Assembly (NCBI RefSeq): GCF_001649575.2
Contig: NC_051438.1
Span: 7,837,314 to 7,901,313 of the forward strand
From: Kryptolebias marmoratus
Taxonomy: Eukaryota > Chordata > Actinopteri > Cyprinodontiformes > Rivulidae
DNA length: 64,000 bases
Direction: 5' to 3'
Position numbers and translations under genes: made by a program
Notes under the pieces: model-generated
What the model was told of the DNA's origin: nothing
Seen by the model: the letters and a program-made list of their open reading frames with translations, nothing else
Database searches by the model: none
In this document: in pieces, positions 62,715 through 64,000 of the stretch
How positions within the stretch are numbered: position 1 is the stretch's first letter
Layout of the letters: each line of letters begins with the position of its first letter

Positions 62715-62928
62715 TTTATGTACCCATCATCATCCACATTGTACCCACCTCCATCCACACTGTTTCCACCACCATCCACATTGTACCCACCTCCATCCAC
62801 AATGTACCCACTTCCATCCACATCGTACCCATTACCATCCACACTGCATTCACCACCATCCAAATTGTACCCATCACAATCCACGTTGTACCCACCACTG
62901 TCCTCATCACACCCACCACCATACATAC
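62715..62928. repeat. Minisatellite, 21-bp period, about 10 units
   Basis: Units of the form atccacattgtacccaccwc recur every 21 bp with point variants. Because the period is a multiple of three, several frames stay open on both strands, giving Gly/Asp/Tyr-rich (minus) and Pro/Ser-rich (plus) pseudo-proteins. I see no gene here. Confidence 0.88.
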
Positions 62929-63334
62929 ATAGTAGTACACAGAAGTTATATTCAAATCAAGTGTTCAGAAAATAAAATTATAAGACATTTTTTAAGGTTT
63001 AAACGTGTAAGCAGGTTAGCTTGTGCTTCCTCTACATTGAACAATCAGCATCTTCTATAATTCAACTTGCTCCATTAGGAGTCTGGCATGGCACATGTAT
63101 TTTACAAACTGCGATTAAGCCTTTACATGTGTCCTTGTGTACATGATCAGAGCTGGTTCCTCTCTGCACATAAATGCATGCATGTGGGGATACATACAAA
63201 TGGTAGATGAATGGGTGAGAAGTGGTAACTTTTTCATAAGCAGTTAGTATGAAACATCAGCTACAGGGGAACAAATGGTAACAACTGGGGATGAAATGTC
63301 CATCGCTTGGTACAAAGTGGGGGTATTATATGAC

Positions 63335-63908
63335 CATCGCCCTTCTTTGCCTCAAGTGGAGAAGTTCAAGTACCCTAGAGTCTTGTTAACAAGTGTTGGC
63401 AGAATGGAGCAGAAAACAAACTGATAAATCAGAGCTTCATCTGCAGTAATGAAGGTGTTGCTCTGGTCTTTTGTGGTGAAGCTCTGGATTTACTGATCCA
63501 TCTACTTTCAAATCCTCAACTATGATCATGAGGTAGAAGGAACAAGATCCTGGATAAAAGCTGCTGAAGTTAGCTTCTTCTGTGGGATGGCCAGCCTCAG
63601 CCTTAGAGATGAGGCGAGGAGCTCCGTCACCCAGGGTGAACTGAGTGGAGCCGCTGCTCCACCCCATCAAACGGAGTCAGTTGAAGAGGTTCGGACATCT
63701 GGTTAGGATGCCTCCGTGATGCAAATCCCACTTGGAGGAGACCCCTGGTCAGACCTCAAAGTTTCTAGAGATGTATTCTTTCTGGTTTTGGAATGCCTTG
63801 GGATCTCACATAAGGGAGCTGGAGAGTGCCGCTTGGGGGAGGAATGTCTCGGGTTACCTCCTTCCCGGACCTGTCGCCTCCATGACCCAACCACAAACAA
63901 AGAGAACT
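63335..63908 (+). mobile_element. LINE 3' end, degenerate
   Basis: Matches 10920-11490 throughout: gtcttgttaacaagtg, ggcagaatggagcag, catctgcagtaatgaaggtg, ttactgatccatctac, gatcctggataaaagctgct, gatgaggcgaggagctccgt and gtgaactgagtgg, then cccggacctgtcgcctccat. Frames are broken. It ends in the GGAT array. Confidence 0.8.
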
Positions 63909-64000
63909 GGATGGATGGATGGATGGATGGATGGATGGATGGATGGATGGATGGATGGATGGATGGATGGATGGATGGATGGATGGATGGATGGATGGAT
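63909..64000 (+). repeat. (GGAT)n array, LINE tail, runs off the window
   Basis: An uninterrupted GGAT tetranucleotide run of at least 90 bp directly follows the LINE 3' end. The true length is unknown. Confidence 0.95.

Larger units (their letters stand above)
57341..64000 (+). other. gabra2: gabra2 intron 6 (continues past the window)
   Basis: At least 6.66 kb. It contains an AT-rich MITE-like block (59630-60040), family A (60752-61010), a SINE end (61352-61477), a 21-bp minisatellite (62715-62928) and a LINE 3' end with its GGAT tail (63335-64000). In 57341-59629 and 61480-62714 I see no gene or clear repeat. Confidence 0.75.

Noticed and set aside
62546..62975. Gly/Asp/Tyr-rich and Pro/Ser-rich open frames
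   Set aside because: By-products of a 21-bp minisatellite.
57341..64000. Search for gabra2 TM1-TM4 exons
   Set aside because: No frame encodes the TM1/TM2 motifs here; the next exon must lie past the window.

Overview
The window is vertebrate nuclear DNA, most likely from a teleost fish. It has large introns with GT/AG splice sites, abundant fish-type LINE, SINE, Tc1 and LTR remnants, GGAT/GATG simple repeats, and two assembly gaps (11591-11784 and 30202-30948). There is no bacterial-style gene organisation. Most open frames of 60-130 codons are chance or repeat-derived.

Two real protein-coding genes are visible, both on the + strand and both GABA-A receptor alpha subunits. The first is the terminal coding exon of gabra4 (868-1404), encoding the end of the intracellular loop, TM4 and the C-terminus, followed by its 3' UTR. 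About 28 kb further on starts gabra2. Its signal-peptide exon is at 31050-31126. Five more exons follow at 34303-34409, 49430-49497, 53333-53553, 55093-55175 and 57197-57340; they keep frame across every junction and have the sizes usual for alpha-subunit genes (68, 221, 83 and 144 bp for the last four). They encode about 234 residues, covering almost the whole GABA-binding extracellular domain including the Cys-loop. TM1 onward must lie beyond 64000. The head-to-tail order alpha4 then alpha2 matches the mammalian GABRG1-GABRA2-GABRA4-GABRB1 cluster, so gabrg1 is expected downstream and gabrb1 upstream.

The intergenic region (about 2.7-29.7 kb) and the gabra2 introns are filled with mobile-element debris. 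I can see five copies of one LINE with a GGAT tail (10875, 12718, 20585, 26345, 63335); a tRNA-like SINE with the same tail (8332, 51087 and fragments); an L2-like reverse-transcriptase fragment (24750-25040); two Tc1/mariner pseudogenes (24150-24748 and 50515-50960); and three solo LTRs, each with a perfect 5-bp target duplication (8143-8848, 22764-23207, 43324-43969). There is also a TTAA-flanked MITE with about 85-bp inverted termini (48516-49158). Several insertions are nested, giving a relative order of events.

The most distinctive structure is a dispersed composite repeat, called family A here, found at nine loci in both orientations. It has a left-end block, one to three tandem units of about 300 bp, and a GC-rich right-end block. 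A second dispersed family (B) is also common. I found no CRISPR array, operon or other complete novel system. The findings worth following are family A, the nested LTR history, a 48-bp near-perfect palindrome at 42747-42794, and an unclassified element in gabra2 intron 5.
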